DNA from: Pseudomonadaceae bacterium
Lineage (GTDB): Bacteria > Pseudomonadota > Gammaproteobacteria > Pseudomonadales > Azotimanducaceae
NCBI GenBank assembly: GCA_024743435.1
Contig: JANSWO010000001.1
Location: 124,001 to 188,000 of the forward strand
DNA: 64,000 nt
Direction of reading: 5' to 3'
Shown here: in pieces, positions 49,392-57,929 of the stretch
How the letters are laid out: each line of letters starts with the position of its first letter
How positions within the stretch are numbered: position 1 is the stretch's first letter
Program-made: the position numbers and the translations under genes
Notes under the pieces: generated by a model
Told to the model about the DNA's origin: nothing
Seen by the model: the letters and a program-made list of their open reading frames with translations, nothing else
Database searches by the model: none

Positions 49392-50453
49392 GTGGCTGAT
49401 TCGACTTCCCCTAACGATACGCTGCGAGTGGCTCAGGTGCTCGCGGGTCAGGGAGTTGGTGGCGCAGAGTACATGTATGCGCGAACGACCGCCGCCCTTG
49501 CCGCTCGAGACGAGCTCGTGCAGGAAGCCTGGTTGCGACCCCACGAGCGTTGGTTGGGTTTGCTTGGCGATGCCGGCGTTCCGACCGAGACTGCGCGCTT
49601 TGGCGGCAAGATGGATTTCCGTACACGCTCGATTCTGAATCGTGCTGCCAAGCGTTTCGAGCCGGATGTCGTGTTGTGCTGGATGAGCCGGGCTGCCAGC
49701 TTCGGTCCGGTTGGGGCCTGGACGTTGGCGGCGCGGCTCGGCGGCTACTATCCAATGAAGTACTACCGCAATTGCACGGCATTCATCGGGATTTCCAAAG
49801 GGCTGTGTGATTACCTGGTACGCGAAGGCGCACCAGCCGACAGGGTATTCCACATTCCCAACTGGGCCAGCGAGTCACCCGTCAAACGCACGCTTACCCG
49901 CGCTGAAATGGGATTGCCAGAGTCTGTACCTATCCTGCTGGCGGCTGGACGCCTGCACGTCAACAAAGCTTTCGACACGCTGTTGCGAGCCCTCGTAGAT
50001 GTGCCCGATGCTCACTTGTTGATTGCAGGCGAAGGCCCGGAGCGGGAGCCTTTGCTTGAGCTGGCGAAGCAGTTGGGTGTGGCCGAGCGGCTACGCTTGC
50101 TCGGCTGGGTTGATAACGTGCCGGACTATCTTGAGCTTGCGGATGTGTTTGTCTGCTCATCGCGCATTGAGCCGCTGGGTAGCATCGTGCCGGAAGCCTG
50201 GGCTTACGACTGTCCCATGGTCGCTGCACGCGCGGATGGGCCGGCCGAGATGATCACCCATGAGCACGATGGCCTGCTGTGTGAAATCGATGACGTCGCT
50301 GAGATGTCAGCGCACATCAACACGTTGCTGTCAGATTCTGTGCTCGCCGCATCACTCAGTGAAGCGGGGCGCAAGACCTATGAAGACACATACCACCGAG
50401 ACATCATTCTCGAGCAGTTCATCGAGTTTTTTCGGGCGGTTCGGCCAGCCTAA
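49392..50453 (+). CDS. Glycosyltransferase family 4 protein
   Basis: A 353-residue GT4 protein with LRVAQVLAGQGVGGAEYMYA at the start, FIGISKGLCDYLVREG and the donor-domain motif SSRIEPLGSIVPEAWAYDCPMVA with the conserved Glu pair. It belongs to the same LPS-type locus as the other transferases but is divergent from the GT4 at 48263. Start GTG 49392 is closest to the homology. Its promoter must lie within the neighbouring gene or the 13-bp gap. Confidence 0.92.
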   Translation: MADSTSPNDTLRVAQVLAGQGVGGAEYMYARTTAALAARDELVQEAWLRPHERWLGLLGDAGVPTETARFGGKMDFRTRSILNRAAKRFEPDVVLCWMSRAASFGPVGAWTLAARLGGYYPMKYYRNCTAFIGISKGLCDYLVREGAPADRVFHIPNWASESPVKRTLTRAEMGLPESVPILLAAGRLHVNKAFDTLLRALVDVPDAHLLIAGEGPEREPLLELAKQLGVAERLRLLGWVDNVPDYLELADVFVCSSRIEPLGSIVPEAWAYDCPMVAARADGPAEMITHEHDGLLCEIDDVAEMSAHINTLLSDSVLAASLSEAGRKTYEDTYHRDIILEQFIEFFRAVRPA

Positions 50454-50570
50454 CTACCCGACGCGATGGAGTACTGCCGCTCCAATATCCTAGCGAAGCT
50501 ATTGCTCTTCTTTACGCCCTGCGCATCTTTACTATGCTGAAGAGTGTGGCTCGAGCTCGGTTTCTGTTGA

Positions 50571-51053
50571 ATGTCAAAGTCTGTCTTGTTTGTCTGTACC
50601 TACTGGGGAGTTCGCAGCCAAATTGCGGCCCTGCTCGCCGAAAAACTGAAGCCCCAAGGAGTGAGCGTCGCAAGCGCCGGGTTCGAAGCCGGTGTCATCG
50701 GCGGCTTGCCCAGAGAGGTTATGGCTTCCAGAGGGCTAGAACTTCCGTCCACGTCGCCGCCAACACTTTTTAACTTTGCTCGAAGTGACAAGACCTTCGA
50801 CTACGTTGTGACGCTGTGTAATAGGCATACACAGGAAAGTTATAAGACGCTATATGACGTTGTCGAGATGCTGTTCGAGGCAAAGTCCGAAATCATTCAT
50901 TGGAATATCGCGGATTTCATGGCGATAGAGGCTGAAGGCGAGGCGCGCAGGGCGGCAGCTGAAGACATCGTCCAGTCGATAGAAGATCACGTGGTCGAAC
51001 TGTTGGCGCGAGTGACTCCTTGTTCCGACTCAGCTGCTAGTCGGGCTGGCTAG
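50571..51053 (+). CDS. Low-molecular-weight phosphatase/ArsC-like protein
   Basis: A 160-residue protein of the LMW protein-tyrosine-phosphatase/arsenate reductase fold. The P-loop Cys9-x5-Arg15 (CTYWGVR) is intact. A Cys follows in VVTLCNRHTQESY, but the second redox Cys of thioredoxin-linked arsenate reductases is missing, so a phosphatase role is more likely. The general-acid Asp loop is not obvious. It is next to the glycan cluster, where LMW phosphatases often regulate export kinases, though no kinase gene is visible. Confidence 0.8.
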   Translation: MSKSVLFVCTYWGVRSQIAALLAEKLKPQGVSVASAGFEAGVIGGLPREVMASRGLELPSTSPPTLFNFARSDKTFDYVVTLCNRHTQESYKTLYDVVEMLFEAKSEIIHWNIADFMAIEAEGEARRAAAEDIVQSIEDHVVELLARVTPCSDSAASRAG

Positions 51054-51074
51054 AATTGGAGCTTGGCTGAGCGC

Positions 51075-51731
51075 CTACAGGCTAAGTTTTGCCAAGCCGC
51101 TGATGCCCGCGATCAATGTGGCGACATAGATGAGCACAACTGCTCGAAGTGTGGCTTTCAAGTTACGTTCAAGTTCTTTCTCAAGTTCTGGCGTCGAGCC
51201 CGATTCCGCGAGATGGCCGAAGTTTGCGATCGCGGGCGCAGAAGCACGCTCCAGCCAGATAGCCGCTATTCCGACCAGCGCGAATGCCAACCATTTCACA
51301 GCTAGCCATTTCGGTAGGGCAGCGCTGGCGATTGCCCAGCCGCCGTATCCGCCCATGGCGACGATCGCGATCACGTAAGTGATCGTTTGGATGCGCATCG
51401 ACCAGACCTGCAGGATGCTGCCCAACGGTTGGAATATGCCGAGCCAGACGTTAGCCGTCCACGCCGCGGCGATGACGATTACTGCCGCGTCATCGAGAAT
51501 TGGAAATCCTGCGCGTGTCATCAGCATCATGCCGGTGGCCCAAACGATGGGTACTGCGAAGCGTGGCGCCCGGCCCAATAGCATGCCGACATCCAGAATC
51601 GCGAGCCTAGTCTCTACGGAGTAGTCGCTCCGCAGGCTGCGCTTTGCCGCGATGTACCCACCGATGTCGGTGCCGAGCCAGAAGACCCAACCGAGAACGT
51701 GAACGATGAGCAGGAGGTCGTATGCGGTCAT
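51075..51731 (-). CDS. DUF2269-like integral membrane protein
   Basis: A 218-residue membrane protein with about five helices. The N-terminal helix YDLLLIVHVLGWVFWLGTDI is typical of DUF2269. Further helices follow: FAVPIVWATGMMLM, VIVIAAAWTANVWLGIF and a C-terminal VVLIYVATLIAGISG. Function unknown. ATG 51731. It points away from the phosphatase gene and ends 22 bp after it convergently. Confidence 0.8.
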   Translation of the reverse strand: MTAYDLLLIVHVLGWVFWLGTDIGGYIAAKRSLRSDYSVETRLAILDVGMLLGRAPRFAVPIVWATGMMLMTRAGFPILDDAAVIVIAAAWTANVWLGIFQPLGSILQVWSMRIQTITYVIAIVAMGGYGGWAIASAALPKWLAVKWLAFALVGIAAIWLERASAPAIANFGHLAESGSTPELEKELERNLKATLRAVVLIYVATLIAGISGLAKLSL

Positions 51732-51811
51732 AAGTTACTACAGACCCGTAGCGGCTTTGGGTTGGCCAGACTAACTCGGAGCCTGTGCCGTAGAAAGCGC
51801 TCAAGCTCGTG

Positions 51812-51934
51812 CTAAGACTCGTCGCTGCTGGTCTGGCGCTCGCTGAGAGGTTCTACTTCCGCGGCGATATAGGGGTGGCTACCATCGTGGTGGTACATGA
51901 TCAATCGACGAGCGCGGTAACTTCCCCAGAAAGG
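51812..51934 (-). pseudogene. Possible C-terminal gene remnant
   Basis: Minus-strand frame after a stop reads FWGSYRARRLIMYHHDGSHP and YIAAEVEPLSERQTSSDES before its stop. The composition is protein-like, but there is no start codon and it is only 40 residues. I cannot assign a family. It is probably an eroded gene end. Confidence 0.3.
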
Positions 51935-52145
51935 TCACAATTTGGCTGCTCGTGGAGATTGTGAGTAGTCGGTGTATGCCTACATGGCAGGCATACATAT
52001 CGAGATGGCTCTCACTCCGAGACGATGTATGTTCTCTGCGCCAGCTCTAAGGCCAGTTCAATACGCGACAAGACGGAGTTCGTATGCCCTATTTTGTCTC
52101 TTTGATCTGAAACACGGCGTGAGGCAGGATGCCTATGAAACGTGA
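51935..52145. other. Non-coding interval with an inverted repeat
   Basis: Relatively AT-rich, without gene signals. TGTATGCCT at 51973-51981 is complementary to AGGCATACA at 51989-51997 (9-bp arms, 7-nt loop). The repeat is not followed by T-runs. It separates two candidate gene remnants. Confidence 0.5.
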
Positions 52146-52346
52146 GTAAAAAGGTCAAACCTGTCACCCGTCCAAGGCTTAGACAGCATCAACGACTTCC
52201 TGATTGTGAGTAGCGCTGGCGTTCCCAGCTCCGGCGAAGAGACGCCCCATGAATACATCGAGGTCATCGCCGTTGCCGATCAGGATCGGTTTGGCGACGA
52301 CTTCGCCGACAGTCCTACTGTCGTTCTGACGGAGGACATTGAATGA
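52146..52346 (+). pseudogene. Remnant of a RedY-like protein
   Basis: A frame without a start codon reads VQGLDSINDFLIVSSAGVPS, then EYIEVIAVADQDRFGDDFAD and SPTVVLTEDIE at the stop. It resembles RedY-like small proteins (EYIEVI..., and a C-terminal ADxPxFxLTE), with the N-terminal third and about 15 residues before the end missing. It overlaps the next ATG (ATGA) and seems dead. Confidence 0.45.
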
Positions 52347-52474
52347 GCGACGATCAAGACATCTCGCAGGCAAGTTCGCGCGCTGGATCGCCCTATCGAG
52401 TAGCAGCGTTCGGCCGGCTTGCGGCACTGGGTATTGCCATCGGCGCGCTTTCAGACCCTGGAGTCGCAATATGA
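52343..52474 (+). CDS. Possible 43-residue leader ORF of the CitE-like gene
   Basis: ATG 52343 follows GGAGG by a suitable distance and encodes MSDDQDISQASSRAGSPYRV and AAFGRLAALGIAIGALSD before TGA. The stop overlaps the CitE-like ATG (ATGA). It might be a translationally coupled small peptide or a chance frame in a decayed gene. No family. Confidence 0.35.
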   Translation: MSDDQDISQASSRAGSPYRVAAFGRLAALGIAIGALSDPGVAI

Positions 52475-53298
52475 CCGCGCATCCACGCAGCCTTCTCTTC
52501 GTTCCCGGTTCGCGCCCGGAGCGCTTTGTGAAAGCGATCGCTGCCGGAGCTGACCTCGTCTGCATTGATCTTGAGGATGCTGTTGGTCCGGGGCAGAAAG
52601 ATGAAGCGCGCACTGCGGTGGTGAGTTTTCTGGCGGAGTCACCGGACAACGTTGGCGTGCGGATCAATGCCTTGAACAGCGAACTCGGCGTATTTGATGC
52701 CGCGGCGCTCCTGGCGGCCGATTTCTCGCCGGCCTTTGTCATGCTGCCGAAGGTAGAAGACGCCGGGCCAATTTCCTGGGCCAGTGATCTCTTTGCCGAA
52801 TCGGTGCGGATCATTCCGATCATCGAATCCGCTCGTGGCTTAGCTAACGCTCACGGTATCTGCGAGCAGGATCGAGTCAGCGAGGTACTGTTTGGGGCTG
52901 TGGACTACAGTGCTGAGCTCGGCTGCACGCTCAGTTGGGACGCGCTCTTCTATGCGCGCATCACACTCATCAATGCGGCCGTATGTGGTGATGCGACACT
53001 GTTAGATGCGCCCTGGATAGACGTCGCCGACGCCTCTGGCCTGGCGGAGGAAGTTCGTCGCACTCGAGCGCTAGGCATGCCCGCGCGAGCTGCGATTCAC
53101 CCCTCACAGATTCCCGTCATCCACGCAGCGCTGGCGCCCAGCGTCGCTGAGCTTGAATACGCGCGTCGCGTAGTTGACGCGTTTGAGACGGCTGATGGCG
53201 GCGCTGCGTTACTGGACGGCAAGTTGATCGAACGGCCGGTTGTTGAGTCGGCGCGGCGCACGCTTGCGCGCGCAGACCGAAGCAATCCAGGTCAGTAG
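52471..53298 (+). CDS. CitE-like CoA ester lyase (HpcH/HpaI aldolase family)
   Basis: A 275-residue TIM-barrel lyase. Family marks: RSLLFVPGSRPERFVKA, DLVCIDLEDAVGPGQKDEAR (substrate/metal), VMLPKVEDAG, IIPIIESARGL, LFGAVDYSAELG and the late AIHPSQIPVIH. It cleaves citramalyl-, malyl- or a 3-hydroxy-methylglutaryl-type CoA ester. ATG 52471 fits the family N-terminus. It starts a row with acyl-CoA dehydrogenase, CoA transferase and amidase-like genes, suggesting a pathway activating an acid to CoA, oxidising it and splitting the product. Confidence 0.9.
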   Translation: MTAHPRSLLFVPGSRPERFVKAIAAGADLVCIDLEDAVGPGQKDEARTAVVSFLAESPDNVGVRINALNSELGVFDAAALLAADFSPAFVMLPKVEDAGPISWASDLFAESVRIIPIIESARGLANAHGICEQDRVSEVLFGAVDYSAELGCTLSWDALFYARITLINAAVCGDATLLDAPWIDVADASGLAEEVRRTRALGMPARAAIHPSQIPVIHAALAPSVAELEYARRVVDAFETADGGAALLDGKLIERPVVESARRTLARADRSNPGQ

Positions 53299-53302
53299 AA
53301 CC

Positions 53303-53446
53303 ATGGCTAAGAAAGCCGGGAAAGCTGGCAGGCAACACAATCGAAAGCGCAGCGGGCGTTGCGTAGGAGTCTTTGCGTTGCTGCGTGGCACGGTCATGCC
53401 GACCTGGGGTGTAGTGGTCAAAGATCGGCTCAAGACGTACTGGTAA
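53303..53446 (+). CDS. Possible 47-residue basic protein
   Basis: A short frame encoding MAKKAGKAGRQHNRKRSGRC and VFALLRGTVMPTWGVVVKDR, strongly basic at the N-terminus. It lies between the CitE-like stop and the acyl-CoA dehydrogenase start with no clear ribosome site. It might be a nucleic-acid-binding small protein or chance. Confidence 0.3.
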   Translation: MAKKAGKAGRQHNRKRSGRCVGVFALLRGTVMPTWGVVVKDRLKTYW

Positions 53447-53465
53447 GCCGAACAGGCGAAGATTG

Positions 53466-54659
53466 ATGAGCAAAGCAATAAATCAGATCAGCGATAGCGA
53501 CGAGCGCAGCATCCTGGATTCGATCAGCAAGTGGCTGCAGAAAGATGTTGCACCGTACGTCATGGAGATGGAACACGACGACGTGTACCCGCATGAGATG
53601 GTCGAGCAGATGAAAGAGTTTGGGCTGTTCGGAGCGACCATCTCGCCAGAATATGGCGGTCTCGGGTTATCTGCGTCGACTTACGCAAAGATTGTCATGA
53701 TGATAGCCGAGGAGTGGATGTCACTGTCCGGCATTTTCAATTCGCACTTGATGATGGCGACCATCGTCGAGAAGTACGGGACAACGTTTCAGAAGGAGTA
53801 CTGGCTGCCGAAGTTTGTGACTGGCGAGATTCGCGGGGGCCTTGCGCTCACCGAAGCGTCAGCGGGCACGGACCTGTCGGGTATTCGAACTCGTGCTGAC
53901 AAGTCTGGCGAGCGCTACGTTATCAATGGCACCAAGACCTGGATTTCCAATGGCATTGAGGGTGGTGCGGTGGCCCTGCTCGTCAAGACGGACGTGGCTG
54001 CCACGCCTGCAAGAAAAGGCATGTCCATGTTCATCGCGCCCAAAGTTGACCCTGATACTTCTCGTACGTATTCGGGATATCAGACCGGCAAGAAGCTCGA
54101 GAAGCTTGGCTACAAAGGCATCGATTCTTCGGAACTAATGTTCGACGACTACGAACTGGATGCCCAACGGCATCTCGTTGGTGGCAAAGAGGGCCGGGGT
54201 TTCTACATGGCGGTTGGCGGTCTCGAACTTGGTCGGATCAATATCGCGGCGCGCTCGTGCGGAATCTCCCGTCGGGCACTACGGGAAGCCACGGCTTACT
54301 CACAGACACGTGAGACGTTTGGGCAGCCCATATCTCAGCACCAGGCTATTCAGCTAAAGCTTGGCGAAATGGCCACGCGTACGCGTGCATCGGAACTTCT
54401 AACCCAGGATGCCGCAAGAGCCTACGACGTCGGCGAGCGATGCGATATGGAGGCGGGTATGGCGAAGTACTTCTCGTCGGAATCTGCTGTTGAGAATGCA
54501 TTGGATGCCATGCGCATCCACGGCGGCTATGGCTATTCTAAGGAGTACCCTATTGAGCGTTTGTATCGAGAAGCTCCGCTGATGTGTATCGGTGAGGGAA
54601 CCAATGAGATGCAGCGCATTATCATCGCCCGCCAGCAAATCGAGCGGAACCCGGTCTGA
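53466..54659 (+). CDS. Acyl-CoA dehydrogenase
   Basis: A 397-residue FAD enzyme. ALTEASAGTDLSGIRT is the flavin-binding segment, INGTKTWISNGIEGG follows, and the C-terminus has MRIHGGYGYSKEYPIERLYREA and GEGTNEMQ, whose Glu is the usual medium/short-chain catalytic base. Its partners (CitE-like and CoA transferase) suggest a short or branched acyl-CoA substrate. ATG 53466. The CoA transferase ATG overlaps its stop (TGATG), indicating translational coupling. Confidence 0.93.
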   Translation: MSKAINQISDSDERSILDSISKWLQKDVAPYVMEMEHDDVYPHEMVEQMKEFGLFGATISPEYGGLGLSASTYAKIVMMIAEEWMSLSGIFNSHLMMATIVEKYGTTFQKEYWLPKFVTGEIRGGLALTEASAGTDLSGIRTRADKSGERYVINGTKTWISNGIEGGAVALLVKTDVAATPARKGMSMFIAPKVDPDTSRTYSGYQTGKKLEKLGYKGIDSSELMFDDYELDAQRHLVGGKEGRGFYMAVGGLELGRINIAARSCGISRRALREATAYSQTRETFGQPISQHQAIQLKLGEMATRTRASELLTQDAARAYDVGERCDMEAGMAKYFSSESAVENALDAMRIHGGYGYSKEYPIERLYREAPLMCIGEGTNEMQRIIIARQQIERNPV

Positions 54660-55813
54660 TGTCAGCACCTCTCTTACTTGATGGCGTCCGCATACTGTCG
54701 GTTGAGCAGTATGGCGCCGGTCCATACGGCACACAGCTACTCGCTGATCTGGGCGCTGAGGTCATCAAAATCGAAAACGCGGCCACAGGTGGCGACATAT
54801 CGCGTGCTGTAGGTCCCTATCATCTGGATGGGCCGGACGATTCCGTCGACAGCCAGTTTTTCCAGACGTTCTCGCGCGGCAAGAAAAGTGTTTGCCTTGA
54901 TTTGAAGAGCGATGCAGGACGAGCTCGTTTTCTTCGGCTCGTCGAGGGCGCGGACGCCGTAGCAAACAATCTCCGAGGTGACCAACCCGCGAAGCTGGGG
55001 CTTCGTTATGTAGACTTAAAGAACGTCAACCCTGCGCTAGTCTGCGCCCACTTGTCCGCATATGGTCGCGATAACGAGCGCGCCTCCTGGCCTGGCTATG
55101 ACTACTTGATGCAGGCCGAAGCGGGCTTCCTTTCGCTCACCGGAGAGCCAGACGGACCACCCGCGCGCTTCGGTCTGTCGATGGTGGATTTCATGACCGG
55201 CTCCGTCATGGCGCTGTCACTGGTATCGGCCCTTCTGCGGGCCCGAACGGTTGGCGAGGGTTGTGATGTTGATGCCTGTTTATACGACACCGCGCTGCAT
55301 CAACTCTCTTATCCAGCCACTTGGTATCTCAACGAAGATCATGTCACGAGCCGGCTGCCGCGCGGCTCGCATCCCTCGGTTATTCCCAGCCAGTTGTTTA
55401 CGAGTGCTGATGGGTGGATATTCGTGATGTGCCAGACGCCGAAGTTCTGGAATCTGTTTTGTGATCTGGTCGACCGCAGTGAGTGGGCGGAGGATCCGCG
55501 CTTTGCAACACCCGCCGGCCGACTGACCAATCGTAGCGAGTTGTCCGAGCTGATCGATGAGCGAATGAAGCTGGATACGACTGAGGCGTGGATAGCTCTT
55601 TTGTCGGGCAAGATTCCGGTGGCGCCGGTTTACGACATTGCGCAGGCGTTGGATAACCCGTTTGCGAGCGAAGTGGGCATGCTCAATACGGTTGAACACC
55701 CGGGTAAGCCCAATGGCTTGCGAATGTTGTCCAGCCCCATCAAGGTGAATGGCGAGCGGGCGAAGGATCGCAGGGCGCCCTGGCTAGGAGAGCACGATGA
55801 AGAGTTCCCCTAG
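54659..55813 (+). CDS. Family III CoA transferase (CaiB/BaiF type)
   Basis: A 384-residue CoA transferase: LDGVRILSVEQYGAGPYGTQ at the start, DLGAEVIKIENAATGGDISR, SRGKKSVCLDLKS, and FGLSMVDFMTGSVMA with the Asp that carries the acyl-glutamate-type anhydride in this family. It transfers CoA between acids. Its ATG overlaps the acyl-CoA dehydrogenase stop by one base (TGATG), and the amidase-like gene follows 48 bp downstream. It probably activates the acid handled by this operon. Confidence 0.93.
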   Translation: MSAPLLLDGVRILSVEQYGAGPYGTQLLADLGAEVIKIENAATGGDISRAVGPYHLDGPDDSVDSQFFQTFSRGKKSVCLDLKSDAGRARFLRLVEGADAVANNLRGDQPAKLGLRYVDLKNVNPALVCAHLSAYGRDNERASWPGYDYLMQAEAGFLSLTGEPDGPPARFGLSMVDFMTGSVMALSLVSALLRARTVGEGCDVDACLYDTALHQLSYPATWYLNEDHVTSRLPRGSHPSVIPSQLFTSADGWIFVMCQTPKFWNLFCDLVDRSEWAEDPRFATPAGRLTNRSELSELIDERMKLDTTEAWIALLSGKIPVAPVYDIAQALDNPFASEVGMLNTVEHPGKPNGLRMLSSPIKVNGERAKDRRAPWLGEHDEEFP

Positions 55814-55861
55814 CGCTGAGCACTTTGGTGCTGTCACCGGTGGCACCACCTGGACGTTCAC

Positions 55862-57199
55862 TTGAGTACCGACCGAGCAGTCCACAGTCTCGATGGAGCA
55901 GGCCTGTCCCGGGAGTATGCGGCAGGCGTACTAACGGCGATGGACGTACTTGCGAGGGTGCAGGATCGTATCGAGCGCCTGTCTGACCGCTACGGTCTCT
56001 TCAACTCGGTCGCGGATTGGGATTCGATTTTTGATGCGGCTGTTGAATCGGATCGGCGCTGGGCCGCGGGCGAACCTCGCTCCCCGCTTGATGGCGTGCC
56101 CTTCGCCGTCAAAGCGAATATTGCGCTTGCGGGCCTGCCTTGGCATGGCGGCATACAAGCGTTCGCGGATCGCGTCGCTACCGAAGACGCCGCGGCGGTC
56201 GCGACGATGCGCGCGGCGGGCATGATTCCCGTGGGCGTTCTTAATATGCATGAGGCGTCACTTGGTGAGACAGGTGATAACCCGGCGTTTCAACGTACCC
56301 TGAATCCCCGAGACCCTAGGCGCATCGCTGGAGGCTCGTCTTGCGGTAGTGCTGCGGCGGTAGCTGCCGGTGTCATACCGATAGCTCTGGGCACGGATGA
56401 TATGGGCGGTGTTCGGTTGCCGTCCGCGCTTTGTGGGGTGGTCGGCTATAAGCCGGATCACGGTGTGATCCCGGTCGACGGACTGCTCTCACTGTCACCC
56501 AGCCTGGATCACATTGGAGTTCACGCGCGCTCCGTTGCCGATGTGCGTTCGGTTCTTCGCCTGTTCGACCGCAATGCAATATCGCGACGGATGCCGGAAC
56601 GTATCCAGCAGTGGATGCTCAGCGATGCGATACACATCGATTCGCATGTGGCCAATGCCTTAGCCGTCGCCACTCACTCGGTCGAGCCCCGATCTCCGCT
56701 CGATTGGCGGGACGTCGATTTCGGCGCGATACGGCGAGCGGCCTTACTTCGTTGCGAGCGTGATGGCGAGGCGCAACTCGCGAGCGCGCTTGCTGCCCAA
56801 CCGCAAGGCTTCAGTGAAGCGTTGAGAGGGCTTTTGGCCTGGGGTTCGCAACGGAGTGAGGCTGAACTGGCACGCGCTGATGCGCTGCTCCTGCAGATAT
56901 CGTCAAGGCTTCGGACCGAGCTTCAGGGAGCGGTCGCGCTATCGCCGACAACGCCCGTTGTCGCGCCCAGATGGGGGGAGCCAGTGCCCCTCGATCTCGC
57001 CGACATCATCGCACCGGCAGCGATCGCAGGCCTGCCATCGATCACTATTCCAGCGTCCAGTGATGGTCTGCCCGTTGGTGTCCAGATTACCGGCGGCAAC
57101 TATCTTGAGGTTCTCACGCTCGCCGAGACGCTTTTTCCCGGCGTCGTAGATGTGTTGAGCGAGTCGTTTGAGGAGGTGCAACCAGGAGCGGCAGAATGA
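55862..57199 (+). CDS. Amidase-signature fold protein lacking the nucleophilic serine
   Basis: A 445-residue protein of the amidase-signature family. Lys84 in FAVKANI and the cis-Ser region GGSSCGSAAAVAAG (157-170) are present. The nucleophile segment reads GTDDMGGVRLPSALCGVVGYKP instead of GTDTxGSVRxPA, so the catalytic Ser is Gly183 and the neighbouring Thr is Asp. It may be inactive or use different chemistry. The TTG start (55862) follows the CoA transferase by 48 bp; the operon is otherwise typical. Confidence 0.85.
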   Translation: MSTDRAVHSLDGAGLSREYAAGVLTAMDVLARVQDRIERLSDRYGLFNSVADWDSIFDAAVESDRRWAAGEPRSPLDGVPFAVKANIALAGLPWHGGIQAFADRVATEDAAAVATMRAAGMIPVGVLNMHEASLGETGDNPAFQRTLNPRDPRRIAGGSSCGSAAAVAAGVIPIALGTDDMGGVRLPSALCGVVGYKPDHGVIPVDGLLSLSPSLDHIGVHARSVADVRSVLRLFDRNAISRRMPERIQQWMLSDAIHIDSHVANALAVATHSVEPRSPLDWRDVDFGAIRRAALLRCERDGEAQLASALAAQPQGFSEALRGLLAWGSQRSEAELARADALLLQISSRLRTELQGAVALSPTTPVVAPRWGEPVPLDLADIIAPAAIAGLPSITIPASSDGLPVGVQITGGNYLEVLTLAETLFPGVVDVLSESFEEVQPGAAE

Positions 57200-57475
57200 A
57201 GACTTTTCGCATTGTCCTTGCCACCACTGTGCCGCCGGCAGTCACTCCCTCAGATGGGTTCTACGCGCGCTTGGATGTGGAGTGAGCTGTTGAAAGCTCA
57301 GGTGGTGACACTTCCCTGCGATTTCTTAGATCTCGAGTGAAGCTGACTCTACCCTTGTGCAAAATCCCGACAGTTGCTGGACACCCGACGCAGATTTCCG
57401 CGTGACGGTGAACTCTTCTGTAAAGCCCTGGTCGAACAATCCAATCAACGAGTGTCATAGGAAAGGGGATAGGTT

Positions 57476-57919
57476 GTGAAGAAGGTTTTGCCGTGGGTGT
57501 TGGTGGTCTACATCGCCTTTGTGTTTATTCAGTCGCTGTTTTTTAAATTTGCTGGCTCCCAAGAGACGGTCATCATCTTCAATACGATTGCGGACTGGAT
57601 GTCCGGCATCGGTGTTCTCGCCTGGGCCGCGGAACCCTTTCGAGCGTACGGTGGCTGGGCGGTTGGTCTCACGGAGCTGGTTGCGGCTATCCTGCTTTTC
57701 ATTCCGCGTACGCGAGCCGTTGGCGCACTCATTTCCCTGGTCGTGATTAGCGGTGCGATCTTCTTTCATTTAGGCACCCCTCTTGGTGTCGATCGAGTAG
57801 TGGATGAGGCTGGTAACACGGACGGCGGCGTCTTGTTCTTTATGGCGTGCGGCGTTTGGGTCGCGGCAGCCGTCACTCTCTACCTCAATCGCGGCCAGCT
57901 CAGCCGATCAGAAACATAG
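57476..57919 (+). CDS. DoxX-like small membrane protein
   Basis: A 147-residue membrane protein with four helices (VLVVYIAFVFIQSLFFKFAG, WMSGIGVLAWAAEPFR, AVGLTELVAAILLFIPRT, and a C-terminal helix). The pattern of an FKF motif in helix 1 and the ELVAAILLFIPRTRAVGA region is DoxX/DUF-like. Function is not assigned. Start GTG 57476, with a start-site GGGG some 12 bp upstream. The START-domain gene follows 10 bp downstream, so these two are one operon. Confidence 0.7.
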   Translation: MKKVLPWVLVVYIAFVFIQSLFFKFAGSQETVIIFNTIADWMSGIGVLAWAAEPFRAYGGWAVGLTELVAAILLFIPRTRAVGALISLVVISGAIFFHLGTPLGVDRVVDEAGNTDGGVLFFMACGVWVAAAVTLYLNRGQLSRSET

Positions 57920-57929
57920 GGTTGATAGC

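Noticed and set aside
50571-51053. Thioredoxin-type arsenate reductase
   Set aside because: The second redox cysteine is missing and no ars genes are adjacent, so it is kept as a general LMW phosphatase-like protein.
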